A DNA stretch of 64,000 bases, from contig JAFLBB010000017.1 in NCBI GenBank assembly GCA_017304135.1, forward strand, positions 1 to 64,000. The letters run 5' to 3'. The translations under genes were made by a program, and so were the position numbers. The DNA comes from Acidobacteriota bacterium. Lineage in GTDB: Bacteria; Acidobacteriota; Terriglobia; Bryobacterales; Bryobacteraceae. Shown here piece after piece: positions 35,112-43,883 of this stretch. Below the pieces are notes generated by a model. That model did no database searches, was not told where the DNA came from, and saw only the letters and a program-made list of their open reading frames with translations. Position 1 is the stretch's first letter; each line of letters starts with the position of its first letter.

Positions 35112-36463
35112 GCAAGCGGACCATATCCAGACGCACCCTGCTGCGCGGCGCCGGCGCCGCCCTGGGTCTCCCTTGGCTGGAAGCCATGATGCCGGCGCGC
35201 GCCACGGCGGCTGAGATGTCCAAGGGCGGGGCTCCGGTGCGCATGGCGGCGCTCTATGTGCCTAACGGCATGCATGAGCCGACGTGGACGCCGAAGCTGA
35301 AAGGCGCGGGCAGCGAGTGGGAACTGAGCGAAGGATTGCTGCCGCTCACCGAATTCAAGCCCTATCTAAACGTCTTTACCAATCTGTGGAACCAGGGCAG
35401 CAAGAGCGGCGACGGGCATTATGTGAAGCTCTCCGGCTGGCTCACCTCGACCACCATTTCCAAAACGCTGGGCGTCGACATCAGTTGCAACGGCGTGAGT
35501 ATGGACCAAATGGCCGCCCGCGCGGCGGGTAAGGCGACGCCGTTCCCTTCGCTGGAACTGGCCGTCACCCCGGTGACCACGGGTGTGGATCGCAACGTCG
35601 GCTACACGCGCATCTACGGTTCGCATATTGCCTGGGCCGGGCCGACGCAGCCGCTGGCGCGCGAGATCAACCCACGCTCGGTGTTTGAGCGGCTGTTCCG
35701 CGCCACCACGGGCCAAAGCCTGGATACGGCCGAGCAGGACCAGATGCTGCTTGATCGCGTGCTCGACGACGCCAAGGAACTGCGGGGGCAGTTGGGCAAA
35801 GCCGATCAGCATCGCATGGATGAGTATCTGACGGTGGTGCGGTCGCTCGAAGCGCGCTTGGCGCGGGCCTCGGCGCCTGAGCAGAGCAACTGGAAGCCGC
35901 GCGTGGCGCTGGACGAATCGGCCAAGCCGGCGGGCATTCCGAAGGACTTCCCCGAGCATGTGCGCCTGATGCTCGACATGATGGCGCTGTCGTTCCAGAC
36001 CGATTCCACGCGCGTCTGCACCTTCATGTTCGGCAATGAGGTGACCAACCAGAGCTTCCGGTTCCTGGATGGCGTGGGCGGCGGCCACCATGACTCGTCG
36101 CATCACCAGAACAACGAAGAGAAGCTGCGCGATTACTTCCGCATCTCGCAGTGGCATGTGCAGCAGTTCGCCTACCTGTTGGAGAAATTGAAAGGCATGA
36201 AGGAAGGCGATTCGACGGTGCTCGACAACTCAATGCTGTTGTTCGGCGCGGGCATCCGCGATGGCAACAAGCACGATCCGCACAACTTGCCGCTCGTGCT
36301 GGCGGGCAAGGCGGGCGGGCGGCTGCGCACGGACCAGCACCTCATGTACGGTCCCGACTCGCCGCTGGCAAACGTGTTTGTGTCGATGCTCGACGCGTTC
36401 GGCGCTCCGGTGGAGCGGTTCGCGGATTCGACGGGTCCGGCGGCGGGGTTACTGAACTCGTAG
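35108..36463 (+). CDS. Tat-exported DUF1552 protein
   Basis: 451 residues. The twin-arginine signal RTISRRTLLRGAGAALGLPW (residues 4-23) shows export of a folded protein. The body has the DUF1552 pattern: RMAALYVPNGMHEPTW, LNVFTNLWNQGSKSGDGHY, SMDQMAARAAG, TFMFGNEVTNQSFRFLDGVGGGHHDSSHHQNN and a C-terminal LLFGAGIRDGNKHDPHNLPLVLAGKAGG. The His-rich GGGHHDSSHH is a likely metal site. Family function is unknown, but it nearly always sits beside a DUF1592 cytochrome, so a shared periplasmic oxidoreductase role is inferred. Start overlaps the previous stop by four bases. Confidence 0.9.
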   Translation: MSKRTISRRTLLRGAGAALGLPWLEAMMPARATAAEMSKGGAPVRMAALYVPNGMHEPTWTPKLKGAGSEWELSEGLLPLTEFKPYLNVFTNLWNQGSKSGDGHYVKLSGWLTSTTISKTLGVDISCNGVSMDQMAARAAGKATPFPSLELAVTPVTTGVDRNVGYTRIYGSHIAWAGPTQPLAREINPRSVFERLFRATTGQSLDTAEQDQMLLDRVLDDAKELRGQLGKADQHRMDEYLTVVRSLEARLARASAPEQSNWKPRVALDESAKPAGIPKDFPEHVRLMLDMMALSFQTDSTRVCTFMFGNEVTNQSFRFLDGVGGGHHDSSHHQNNEEKLRDYFRISQWHVQQFAYLLEKLKGMKEGDSTVLDNSMLLFGAGIRDGNKHDPHNLPLVLAGKAGGRLRTDQHLMYGPDSPLANVFVSMLDAFGAPVERFADSTGPAAGLLNS

Positions 36464-37036
36464 GCTAGCCGCACTCGCGCCTGTGCCGACTGCGAAGCTC
36501 TAATTCGATTCCGGTGGACGGAGCTTCTGGTCTCAGTCTATGCGGAGCTCGGATGAGTTCGTGCCTCCGTTTGAGGACGGCATCCCCTTTGCATGTTTGT
36601 TTTGGGATCATGGGGCGGGATTCACAGGTCCACAGATGTTGGATTTATGTTCCCGCCTGCCTGCTGCCGGCTGCTGATAACTGGTCGCCGGAGGGGAGCA
36701 GTGTAGCGATTGGCATGATGCTATGGACGTCGCGGTCGTGATCCGCGAGATCGACGATCCTCAGGCGAAAACCGACAAGCTCAAGGTGATGACGACTTCG
36801 CACGAACGCGAAGCCGAACACGACGTAGCCTTCTTCTTCGTCAACAACACCAACTTCGAGGAATACGTGTTCGAGCGGTTTCTCGTCTTCTCCGTAGGGC
36901 CGGGGGGGGCCGGATGTCCTAGTGGAGGTGGTGCGGGTCCAGGCAAGTTGAGAGCCGAGGGGAAGTCCGCGCATCCTTGCATATCCGCCATGGCATGGCG
37001 CGATTGTGAGGATTCAGTTGTCTCTACAATTGAGAG
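36464..37036 (+). other. Gene-poor, lower-GC stretch with a possible gene remnant
   Basis: 573 bases without a recognised gene. From 36480 to about 36720 the sequence is AT-richer than its neighbours and has no convincing frame. From 36723 to about 36890 one plus frame shows strong GC3 bias and charged, gene-like sequence (DVAVVIREIDDPQAKTDKLK, then FFFVNNTNFEEYVFERFLVF), but it runs into a G-run at 36900-36908 and loses coding character. This looks like a fragment of a gene left by a deletion or insertion. The M20 peptidase start follows at 37037. Confidence 0.4.
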
Positions 37037-38281
37037 ATGCCGCCGCGAATCATGCTTGCCGCGCTCATCTTGCTTGCGCCTCTCCTCGCCCAACTTCGGC
37101 CTTTCGATCAACCCCCACTTCGCAAGGCGCTGGCCTATCTTGAAGCCAACCACGAACGCCATCTGGCCAAGCAGGTGGAGATCGCCGAGGTTGCCGCGCC
37201 GACGTTTCATGAGCAGGAGCGGGCGAAGTTCATGGCGGCGGAGTTTCGCAAGTTGGGGCTGGCCGATGTGGAGATCGACGCGCAAGGCAACGTGCTTGGC
37301 TGGCGGCGGGGGACGTCGCCCGACACGCTCGTGATTGCCGCACACCTCGACATCGCCTTCGCGCCGGGTGTTGACGTGAAGGTGCGCAAGGAGGGGGCGC
37401 GCTGGTATGGTCCGGGGCTCGCTGATGATAGCCGCGGTCTGGCGGCTCTGCTGGCGCTGGGCGAGGCGTTGAACGAAAGTGGCTTCCAGACTCGCCGGAC
37501 GCTGCTCTTTGTGGCCAATGTGGGCGAGGAGGGACTGGGCGACCTGGCGGGCGTGAAATACCTGTTTCAGAAGAGCCCGCACAAGGACAAACTGAAGGCC
37601 TTCATCTCGATTGACGGCACGAATCCGGCGCATATCGCCAACGGCGGAACGGGTGTGAAGCGTTATCGCGTGACGTTGCGTGGGCCCGGCGGGCACAGCT
37701 ACGGCAACTTTGGCCGGCCCAGCCCGATCCATGCCGCGGCGCGGGTGACAGCGCGACTGGCCGACCTCGAGGTTCCCGCCGAGCCCAAGACGACGTTCAA
37801 CGTGGGACGCATCAACGGCGGCACGTCGGTAAACGCCATCGCCGAGGAGTGCTGGTTTGAGGTTGATCTGCGCAGCACGGACGCGGGCCAGTTGGACAAG
37901 ATCGAACTGGCGCTCATGTCGGCCATCCGCATGGGCGTAGAGGCCGAGAACGCGAAGCGGGTGGCGTCCGGGGCGAAGGTGGAGGCCGAGACGAAGTTGG
38001 TGGGCATGCGGCCGGCCGGGAAGACGGCGGAGAGGGATCCACTGACTGAATCCGCTGCCGCTGCCATCCGCGCCCTGGGATTGACCCCCTCCTATCGCAT
38101 CGGCTCAACGGATTCGAACCTGCCGATGAGCCTCGGCATTCCCGCCGTAACGCTGGGCGGCGGAGGGCGCTCCGACAATGCGCATTCCTACAAAGAGTGG
38201 TTTGAACCCGCCCGCGCCTGGTTGGGTCCGCAGATGCTTTTGTTGACGCTTTTGGAGTACGATTCGCGCAGTATGCAGTAG
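37037..38281 (+). CDS. Exported M20-family metallopeptidase
   Basis: 414 residues with an N-terminal signal peptide (ALILLAPLLAQ). The two-zinc site is visible: H103-x-D105 (AAHLDIAF), D130/D131 bridging (GLADDSRG), E164-E165 (NVGEEGLGD), D194 in SIDGTNP and the last histidine in NAHSYKEWFEP. The middle segment RYRVTLRGPGGHSYGNFGRPSPIHAAARV is the dimerisation lid domain. It hydrolyses small peptides or N-acyl amino acids in the periplasm; exact substrate unknown. Confidence 0.88.
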   Translation: MPPRIMLAALILLAPLLAQLRPFDQPPLRKALAYLEANHERHLAKQVEIAEVAAPTFHEQERAKFMAAEFRKLGLADVEIDAQGNVLGWRRGTSPDTLVIAAHLDIAFAPGVDVKVRKEGARWYGPGLADDSRGLAALLALGEALNESGFQTRRTLLFVANVGEEGLGDLAGVKYLFQKSPHKDKLKAFISIDGTNPAHIANGGTGVKRYRVTLRGPGGHSYGNFGRPSPIHAAARVTARLADLEVPAEPKTTFNVGRINGGTSVNAIAEECWFEVDLRSTDAGQLDKIELALMSAIRMGVEAENAKRVASGAKVEAETKLVGMRPAGKTAERDPLTESAAAAIRALGLTPSYRIGSTDSNLPMSLGIPAVTLGGGGRSDNAHSYKEWFEPARAWLGPQMLLLTLLEYDSRSMQ

Positions 38282-38339
38282 GAGGAGGTACGCGCGCGGC
38301 CCGCGCCGGCGCGTGCTGTAGAATCGGGAAGAACTTCGC

Positions 38340-39314
38340 ATGGGTTCACCAGCGGCCAGAATCGGAGACTCGTCGGTCCATGGCGGCACCATCGTCGTCG
38401 GGGCTCCGACTGTTCTCATCGGCAACAAGCCCGCCTCGCGGGTAGCCGACAACCACGTGTGTCCGATGCAGACACCGGGCACGCCGCCCATTCCCCATGT
38501 CGGCGGACCGATCGTCATGGGCGCGTGGACGACCCTGGTGAGCATGATGCCGCAGGCGCGCATCGGCGACATGATGATCTGCGTGGGCCCGCCCGATGCC
38601 GTGGCCTCGGGCGAAACCACTGTGCTGGTGGGTATGGTGGGCGGCATGGGCGGATTGGGCGCGATGCTGGGCGCGGCGCTGGGGGCGCTGGGGCATGTGC
38701 TGTCAGGCGGCTTCCCGAAGGCCGTGCAACTGCCGGATGGCTCGGTGGTGACGCAGTACAGCGAGAACATCACGATCGAGGGAACGCCGGAGTTCCAGGC
38801 CAAAGTGGTGCGCGACCTGGACAAGATCAAGGAAACCGAGAGCGGCAAAAAACTGCTGAAGTCGCTTGAAGACTCGGGCAAGAAGACGCGCATCCACAAG
38901 ACCGACCCTGGCGATGGCAACGCGGCGTGGACCGATCCAGGGCCGCCCACGGGCGGCGAGGGCTACCTGAAGGCCGATGGCACCAAGGGGCCCGCCGCCG
39001 ATACGCAGGTTTGGTATGACCCGGATAAGACGAAGCTCTCCGGGGGGCCCGGCTCGCCTTACAACACAGCCGACTGGGCGCAGGAAGGAAACCGGCCGCC
39101 CGAGGTGGGGCTCTATCACGAACTGGTCCACTGCGACGACATGCAGAAGGGCAAGTTGGACAACTCGATGGGCACGAACACGGGAGCCAAGGCAGGCACG
39201 CCTATCGAAAACTCGGAACTGCGCGCGGCGGGGCTGCCGCCGTATGACAACGAAGAGATGTCGGAAAACAAGTTCCGCGAAGAGAAGGGCCTGCCGAAAC
39301 GGACGTTCTATTGA
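38340..39314 (+). CDS. PAAR-domain effector with M91 (NleD-like) metallopeptidase
   Basis: 324 residues. Residues 1-95 are a PAAR domain (PAARIGDSSVHGG, NHVCPMQTPGTPPIPHVGGPI, ARIGDMMICVGPPD; possible zinc ligands H14, H39/C41, H53, C81), the cone that caps a type VI or contractile-injection spike. Residues 94-122 form a glycine-rich hydrophobic segment (VLVGMVGGMGGLGAMLGAAL). From about 205 the protein is an M91 zinc peptidase: H260-E261-L-V-H264 (GLYHELVHCDD) and the family's C-terminal SENKFREEKGLPKRTFY. NleD of enteropathogens, the founding member, cleaves host MAP kinases. Here PAAR fusion points to delivery by a secretion spike. The TTG start of the lipoprotein gene overlaps its stop; an FHA-DcrB protein follows. 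Target unknown. Confidence 0.88.
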   Translation: MGSPAARIGDSSVHGGTIVVGAPTVLIGNKPASRVADNHVCPMQTPGTPPIPHVGGPIVMGAWTTLVSMMPQARIGDMMICVGPPDAVASGETTVLVGMVGGMGGLGAMLGAALGALGHVLSGGFPKAVQLPDGSVVTQYSENITIEGTPEFQAKVVRDLDKIKETESGKKLLKSLEDSGKKTRIHKTDPGDGNAAWTDPGPPTGGEGYLKADGTKGPAADTQVWYDPDKTKLSGGPGSPYNTADWAQEGNRPPEVGLYHELVHCDDMQKGKLDNSMGTNTGAKAGTPIENSELRAAGLPPYDNEEMSENKFREEKGLPKRTFY

Positions 39315-39952
39315 GACAGCCGTGGGCTACCGCCCTGCTCTGCCTGCTCGCGGCCGCCTGCGCCCCGGCGCAGCGCAAGGCGGCAAAGGAGATCAAGCCG
39401 ATGAACGGCGATGTGCAACTGGAATCGAAGATCGAAGCCGGGGAAGGCGGCGTGAAGATCGCCTACACGCTAACCAACCTGAGCGGCGGACCGATCCTCG
39501 TGTTTGACCGCATGTGGGACAACGAAAAAGGAGCGATTGATCCGAATTGGGCCTATGTGGAGATCCGCGGCGGGCGGGCGCTGGTGAAGCGCATGATGGA
39601 GAATCCGCCGCAGGGATTGCGCGTCTCTGAGCCCAAGGTTCCCTATGGTCGTGAAGTGGCGCCTGGCGCTAAGGCCGAGGGAACGATCGCTCTTGCCGCG
39701 CCGCTCACCGAGCGCGGCGCCTATGACTCGTTCACCCACACCTCGAAGCAGTTCGCCGACGCTCCGGTGAGCGCCATCGGCTTTGCGCTCGGCTACGCAC
39801 CCAAGCCGGCCAACCTCGCTCCGGCGTTTCAACCCGTGGAACTGAACGGCGAAAAACTGTTGCTGCTTGACCGCGCGCACGTGGCGACGATTCAGAAGAC
39901 GGCCACGGGCGAGCCGGCGGCGGTGCCGCTCACGGCCAAGGTGAAGCAGTAG
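39311..39952 (+). CDS. Small lipoprotein, candidate immunity protein
   Basis: 213 residues from TTG 39311, which overlaps the effector's TGA (TTGA). The N-terminus is a lipoprotein signal (ATALLCLLAAAC) with the lipobox cysteine C17, so the mature protein is membrane-anchored in the periplasm. The rest is a beta-rich domain (VKIAYTLTNLSGGPILVFDRMWDN, VEIRGGRALVKRM, GTIALAAPLTERGAYDSFTH) with an Ig-like or DUF-type look and no catalytic motif. Position directly after a toxin-type metallopeptidase and tight coupling suggest immunity, but no known immunity family is recognised. It could also be a housekeeping surface lipoprotein. Confidence 0.6.
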   Translation: MRQPWATALLCLLAAACAPAQRKAAKEIKPMNGDVQLESKIEAGEGGVKIAYTLTNLSGGPILVFDRMWDNEKGAIDPNWAYVEIRGGRALVKRMMENPPQGLRVSEPKVPYGREVAPGAKAEGTIALAAPLTERGAYDSFTHTSKQFADAPVSAIGFALGYAPKPANLAPAFQPVELNGEKLLLLDRAHVATIQKTATGEPAAVPLTAKVKQ

Positions 39953-39964
39953 GAGCAGGCCGCG

Positions 39965-40702
39965 ATGGCATTCACGATTGAAGTCCTGACGGGCGCAGCG
40001 GCGAAACAACCTCTGCCGGAAACCGGTTCGCTGGTGGTGGGGCGGACGGAGAAGGCGCAGTTTCAGGTGCCGGGTGATGGGACGCTGTCGGGCGCGCATT
40101 TTGAACTCAAGGCCGAGGGCGGCAAGCTCCTGCTCAGCGACGCCGGTTCGCGGGCGGGCACGTTTCTCAACGGCGGGCGGGTCACGGAGCCGGTTGAGGT
40201 GAAGGTGGGTGACCGCATCCAGGCCGGGCAGTCCGTTTTTCTCATTGGCGAGATGCCTTCATTCGGAAGCTGGATTCTTGAAGCTTCGCCGCGGGATTGG
40301 GAAGAGTTGCCAGGCAAGGGCTACAAGGAGCGCGTCGAGGAAGGGCCGTTCAGCAGCCTGCTGTTCACCGAGGAGCCGCAGGATTCAGACAAATCGCTCC
40401 CGGAATATGTCGCTGACCAGCAACTGATTCTGCGCGAACTGCGTCCGGAGTGGCAAATGCGCGAGCCTCGTCCCTTGCAGTATGCGGGGGCCGAGGAGGC
40501 GCTGGTGTTGGACATCCGCGTTCCGCCCGAGGCGGGCAGGCCGGGCGAGATCCGGCAACTGTACGTGCGAACCGGGAAGCGCTTCGGCACGGCTACGCTC
40601 ACCGCGGGGGACGACAAACTGGAGGCCGCCCGCAAGGCCATGGAGGAGGCGATGCGTGGAGCGCGCTTTGAGCCGCCCTTGGCCGAGCCAGCTTCGGCTT
40701 AG
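39965..40702 (+). CDS. FHA domain fused to a DcrB/Eag-like chaperone domain
   Basis: 245 residues. Residues about 1-95 are a forkhead-associated domain: GSLVVGRTEKAQFQVPGDGTLSGAHFEL, LLLSDAGSRAGTFLNG and VKVGDRIQAGQSVFLIG match the GR..., S..H and N-G FHA landmarks, though the usual SxxH reads SGAH. Residues about 100-240 look like DcrB/DUF1795, the fold of Eag chaperones that hold PAAR-effector membrane segments (SLPEYVADQQLILRELRPEW, IRQLYVRTGKRFGTATLTAG, LEAARKAMEEAMRGARFEP). Inferred role: loading the preceding PAAR protein, possibly under phosphothreonine control. 12 bases after the lipoprotein gene. Its stop overlaps the convergent downstream gene. Confidence 0.75.
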   Translation: MAFTIEVLTGAAAKQPLPETGSLVVGRTEKAQFQVPGDGTLSGAHFELKAEGGKLLLSDAGSRAGTFLNGGRVTEPVEVKVGDRIQAGQSVFLIGEMPSFGSWILEASPRDWEELPGKGYKERVEEGPFSSLLFTEEPQDSDKSLPEYVADQQLILRELRPEWQMREPRPLQYAGAEEALVLDIRVPPEAGRPGEIRQLYVRTGKRFGTATLTAGDDKLEAARKAMEEAMRGARFEPPLAEPASA

Positions 40703-41097
40703 CTTTCCAGCCAGCTCTTAGCCAGTTTCTCGGCTTTGCCCTTGAGGTTCACGGCTTCGCGGCTCTTCTCCTCGCCGTTTTCGAAGAACACGGCGACGAT
40801 GCCCTTGGGCGCAGGCTGGAGTTCCATGCGCTTCTCCTTGGCCTCGAGCACGAGCGTCGATTCGCGCCAGTGGAAGCGCACCATGGTTCGCTGGGCGTGG
40901 CCCACGACACGCGCCGCCGTAAGCAACTCCTGGGTGAACGCGCTCGACTTCAACGCCGCAGCATGGGGCGCAGCCAGCCGCGCCGCGTCCTTGGCCGCCG
41001 CGCGCTCGGCCTGTTGCCGCGCCACTTCCTGCGGATCGCGGGCATCGGCTGTCTCGAGCGCCTTCAGGTTGTTTTCCAAATTGTCCAGGAACGACAC
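40699..41097 (-). CDS. Hypothetical charged helical protein
   Basis: 132 residues from GTG 41097 (no strong ribosome binding site is seen, so the start is uncertain). The N-terminal third is a charged helix that could be coiled-coil (LDNLENNLKAL ... VARQQAERAAAKDAARL). The C-terminal part alternates short strands (TMVRFHWRESTLVLEAKEKRME, PAPKGIVAVFFENGEEK) and ends with a lysine-rich helix. No signal peptide. The tail ends by overlapping the stop of the FHA-DcrB gene. I do not recognise the family; codon bias supports coding. It is divergent from an amidohydrolase 43 bases away. Confidence 0.6.
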   Translation of the reverse strand: MSFLDNLENNLKALETADARDPQEVARQQAERAAAKDAARLAAPHAAALKSSAFTQELLTAARVVGHAQRTMVRFHWRESTLVLEAKEKRMELQPAPKGIVAVFFENGEEKSREAVNLKGKAEKLAKSWLES

Positions 41098-41139
41098 TGT
41101 TACAGGATAATAGTTCTTCACTCGAGAGGAGTGCCCCCC

Positions 41140-42837
41140 ATGCTGAGGACCCTGTCCACCGCCCTCGCCCTGGTCTGCCCGCTGGCCGCCGCCGACCTCA
41201 TTCTGCACAACGGCCGCATCGTCACCGCCGATGCCCGCTTCACCATCGCCGAGGCCATTTCCATTGAGAAAGGCCGCATCGTGCGCGTTGGCTCGAACGC
41301 CGCCGTGCTCAAGGACCGCACCGCTTCCACGCAGGTGGTGGACCTTAAGGGCCGCATGGTGCTGCCTGGTCTCATCGATGCGCACGTTCACGCGCTGGGC
41401 GCAGGCTTGAGCGAATTTAAGCGCAAGCTGCCGCCGCTGAACAGCATTGCCGACATCCAAACCTTCATTCGCGACCGTGCCCGCACGACGCCCGCCGGCG
41501 AATGGATCGTCGTTCCGCGCACGCTGCCGCCGCGGCTGAAAGAGCAGCGCTTCCCCACCAAGACCGATCTGGACGTGGTGACGACGCACCCCGTTGCCTT
41601 TGACGGCAGCTATGTGTGGGGCGCGAATACGATGGCGTTGAAGCTTAGCGGCATCACGCGCGACACGCCGAACCCGCCGGGCGGGGAAGTGGTGAAAGGT
41701 CCCGATGGCGAACCGAACGGCATCCTGCGCAACGCCGCCAAGCTGTTGAAGGGAGTGCCGCGCGAGACGGCGTATTCGGATCAGGAAAAGGCTGAGGCGC
41801 TAGAGACCATGCTCAAGATCTATGCCGCGGCCGGACTGACGGGCATTGGCGACCGCGCGGTGACCGAAGAGGATGTCGCCGTCTATCGCCAGTTGCACGC
41901 CGCCAAGAGATTGCCGGTGCGCTCGGTGCTGACGTGGCGCATTGATGCCTCGCGCGATGTGGAGGCTGTGGTGCGTGAGATCCGCGAGCGCCCTTGGACG
42001 ACGAACCAGGGCGACGACTGGTTGAAATTCGGCAGCTTCAAGGTGACGCTCGATGGCGGGCAGAGCGTGGGCACGGCCTACCAGCGCATGCCGTATGGCG
42101 AGTATGGACGGCACCTCTACGGGCAAACCGATCCCGATGCGCGCGGCACGCTATTTGTGGAGCCCAAGAAGCTAACGGCCATCTTTGGCGCGGCGCGGGC
42201 CAAGGGCTGGCAGTTGACCTCGCACGTGCAGGGCGGCGCTGCGATCGACATTCTGCTCGACGTCTTCGAGGCGCTCGATAAGGAGAAGCCCATTCGCGAG
42301 ACGCGCTCGCATGTGATGCACGGCAGCTTCATGAGCGCCGAGGCCGTGGATCGCATGAAGCGCATGGGCGTGATCGCCGACGTGCAGGCGGGCTGGCTGC
42401 ACCTGGATGTGCCGGCGCTCGAAAAGGTGTTCGGCTATCGCACCATGCGCTACTTCTTTCCTCTGCAGTCCTACGTGAAGGCGGGCATCGTGATGGCGGG
42501 CGGCAGCGATCACATGATCGGCCACGACAAGGACAAAGCGGTGAACCCCTTCAATCCGTTCTTCAATATGTGGATGGCGATCACGCGGCGGACCACGGAG
42601 GGCAAGGTGATCTATCCCGAGGAGAAGATCAACCGCGAGCAGGCGCTGCGGATGTACACCAACGGCGCGGCCTATCTGCAGTTCAACGAGAAGAAGGCGG
42701 GGTCGCTCGAGCCGGGCAAGTATGCCGACCTCGTGATGATTGACCGCGATTTTCTGACCTGCCCGGAGGAGGACATCCGCGCCATCCAGCCGCTGGCGAC
42801 CATGGTGGAAGGCAAGCTGCGCTACGGGAAGTGGTGA
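41140..42837 (+). CDS. Exported amidohydrolase (amidohydrolase-3 family)
   Basis: 565 residues with a signal peptide (TLSTALALVCPLAAA). The metal-binding HxH is H82/H84 (GLIDAHVHALG) after the beta-sandwich opening DLILHNGRIVTADARF. ATG 41140 has GAGAGGAG eight bases upstream. Further metal residues are expected in LTSHVQGGAAID and VIADVQAGW, and D506-like AGGSDHMIGHDKD carries the conserved aspartate. C-terminal AGSLEPGKYADLVMIDRDFLTC is the usual beta-sandwich return. Family members hydrolyse amide or N-formyl bonds; the substrate is unknown. Confidence 0.9.
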   Translation: MLRTLSTALALVCPLAAADLILHNGRIVTADARFTIAEAISIEKGRIVRVGSNAAVLKDRTASTQVVDLKGRMVLPGLIDAHVHALGAGLSEFKRKLPPLNSIADIQTFIRDRARTTPAGEWIVVPRTLPPRLKEQRFPTKTDLDVVTTHPVAFDGSYVWGANTMALKLSGITRDTPNPPGGEVVKGPDGEPNGILRNAAKLLKGVPRETAYSDQEKAEALETMLKIYAAAGLTGIGDRAVTEEDVAVYRQLHAAKRLPVRSVLTWRIDASRDVEAVVREIRERPWTTNQGDDWLKFGSFKVTLDGGQSVGTAYQRMPYGEYGRHLYGQTDPDARGTLFVEPKKLTAIFGAARAKGWQLTSHVQGGAAIDILLDVFEALDKEKPIRETRSHVMHGSFMSAEAVDRMKRMGVIADVQAGWLHLDVPALEKVFGYRTMRYFFPLQSYVKAGIVMAGGSDHMIGHDKDKAVNPFNPFFNMWMAITRRTTEGKVIYPEEKINREQALRMYTNGAAYLQFNEKKAGSLEPGKYADLVMIDRDFLTCPEEDIRAIQPLATMVEGKLRYGKW

Positions 42838-42848
42838 CAGGGGGAACG

Positions 42849-43883
42849 ATGATGAAGCTGGCTGCGTTGGCGCTGGGGATGGCGTGCACGCTGGGCGCGG
42901 TGACGCTGGAGGAGGTCGCACGGCTCGCGCCGAAGGAACCGGTGCGGCCCGCGCCGAAAGCATTGAAGGATGCCGTGCGGGCGTGGGCGGAGCCTCAGTT
43001 CCTCACGGTGCGTAACCCGCTGCTCGTGGCCAAGGCGATGAAGGCGGCGATCGAGCGCGCGGGGTTGGAGAAGGTGGTTGAGGATGTGCGGTTGCTGCAT
43101 CCGTCGGGGCAGCGGGAGTTTGTGGTGCTGGTCACCAAGATGGTGGCTGCGTGTGGCGTTGACGAGTCGATTTACCTGTATCAGTGGCGCGATGGGCGCT
43201 GGCGAATGCTGCTCGAATCGTTGAACGATGGGCCGGCGCAGCCATTTGCGAAGGTGTTCGCGCAGTCCACGCAGATCCACCTGTCCGATGCCATCGACAA
43301 GGGTGAGCGCATCTTCGCCGTTGGCGGCCATCACCTGTGGTGCTCCTCATTCTGGCAGCCGGTGCGATTTCGAGCGTGGCTGATCGCCAGTGAACGCGCG
43401 ATGATCTTGCTCGACCGGAACCACTTGTCCTATATCGGAGGCGAGGAACTCGAACTAAGAGTGAGAGCAGGCTCCATCAAGGCGCGGTACGTGATCGGAC
43501 ACCCGGACGTTGCCAAGCACTCGCAGGCGATTGAAGAATCCTATCGGCGCGAAGGCCAGAGCGTGGTGCTGAAGAGCAGGACTCTCATTGCCCCGTTGGA
43601 AGACCTGGATGAGGACCTGGAAGGCGATCCAATCAGCTACTTACTCCAGTGGCTCGAGGAGCGCATCGCGCCTCCGGGCGACCTCGACTACCGCGTAACC
43701 GAGCTCAACGCGAAGCTCGCGCGCTTCCAATTGCCGAAAGCCGTCTCGCCGGCGCGGATCGAACTTCTGCCAGGCGCAACGGGGTCACAGGCGGAACTGA
43801 TCCTGCACACGGCGGGCAAACAGACCCGCGTCACGGTGGAGTCGAGAAATGGCCAATGGGAACTGGAGCCTGAGCGGCCCTAG
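42849..43883 (+). CDS. Exported protein of unknown function
   Basis: 344 residues with a short signal peptide (KLAALALGMACTLGAV; start at ATG 42849, with a second ATG at 42852). The body has no domain I recognise. It mixes alpha and beta (VVEDVRLLHPSGQREFVVLVTKMV, YLYQWRDGRWRMLLESLN, RFRAWLIASERAMILLDRN), with an acidic patch EDLDEDLEGD and a C-terminal beta stretch. It starts 12 bases after the amidohydrolase on the same strand and is probably cotranscribed. Its end overlaps the convergent barrel gene by four bases. Confidence 0.65.
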   Translation: MMKLAALALGMACTLGAVTLEEVARLAPKEPVRPAPKALKDAVRAWAEPQFLTVRNPLLVAKAMKAAIERAGLEKVVEDVRLLHPSGQREFVVLVTKMVAACGVDESIYLYQWRDGRWRMLLESLNDGPAQPFAKVFAQSTQIHLSDAIDKGERIFAVGGHHLWCSSFWQPVRFRAWLIASERAMILLDRNHLSYIGGEELELRVRAGSIKARYVIGHPDVAKHSQAIEESYRREGQSVVLKSRTLIAPLEDLDEDLEGDPISYLLQWLEERIAPPGDLDYRVTELNAKLARFQLPKAVSPARIELLPGATGSQAELILHTAGKQTRVTVESRNGQWELEPERP

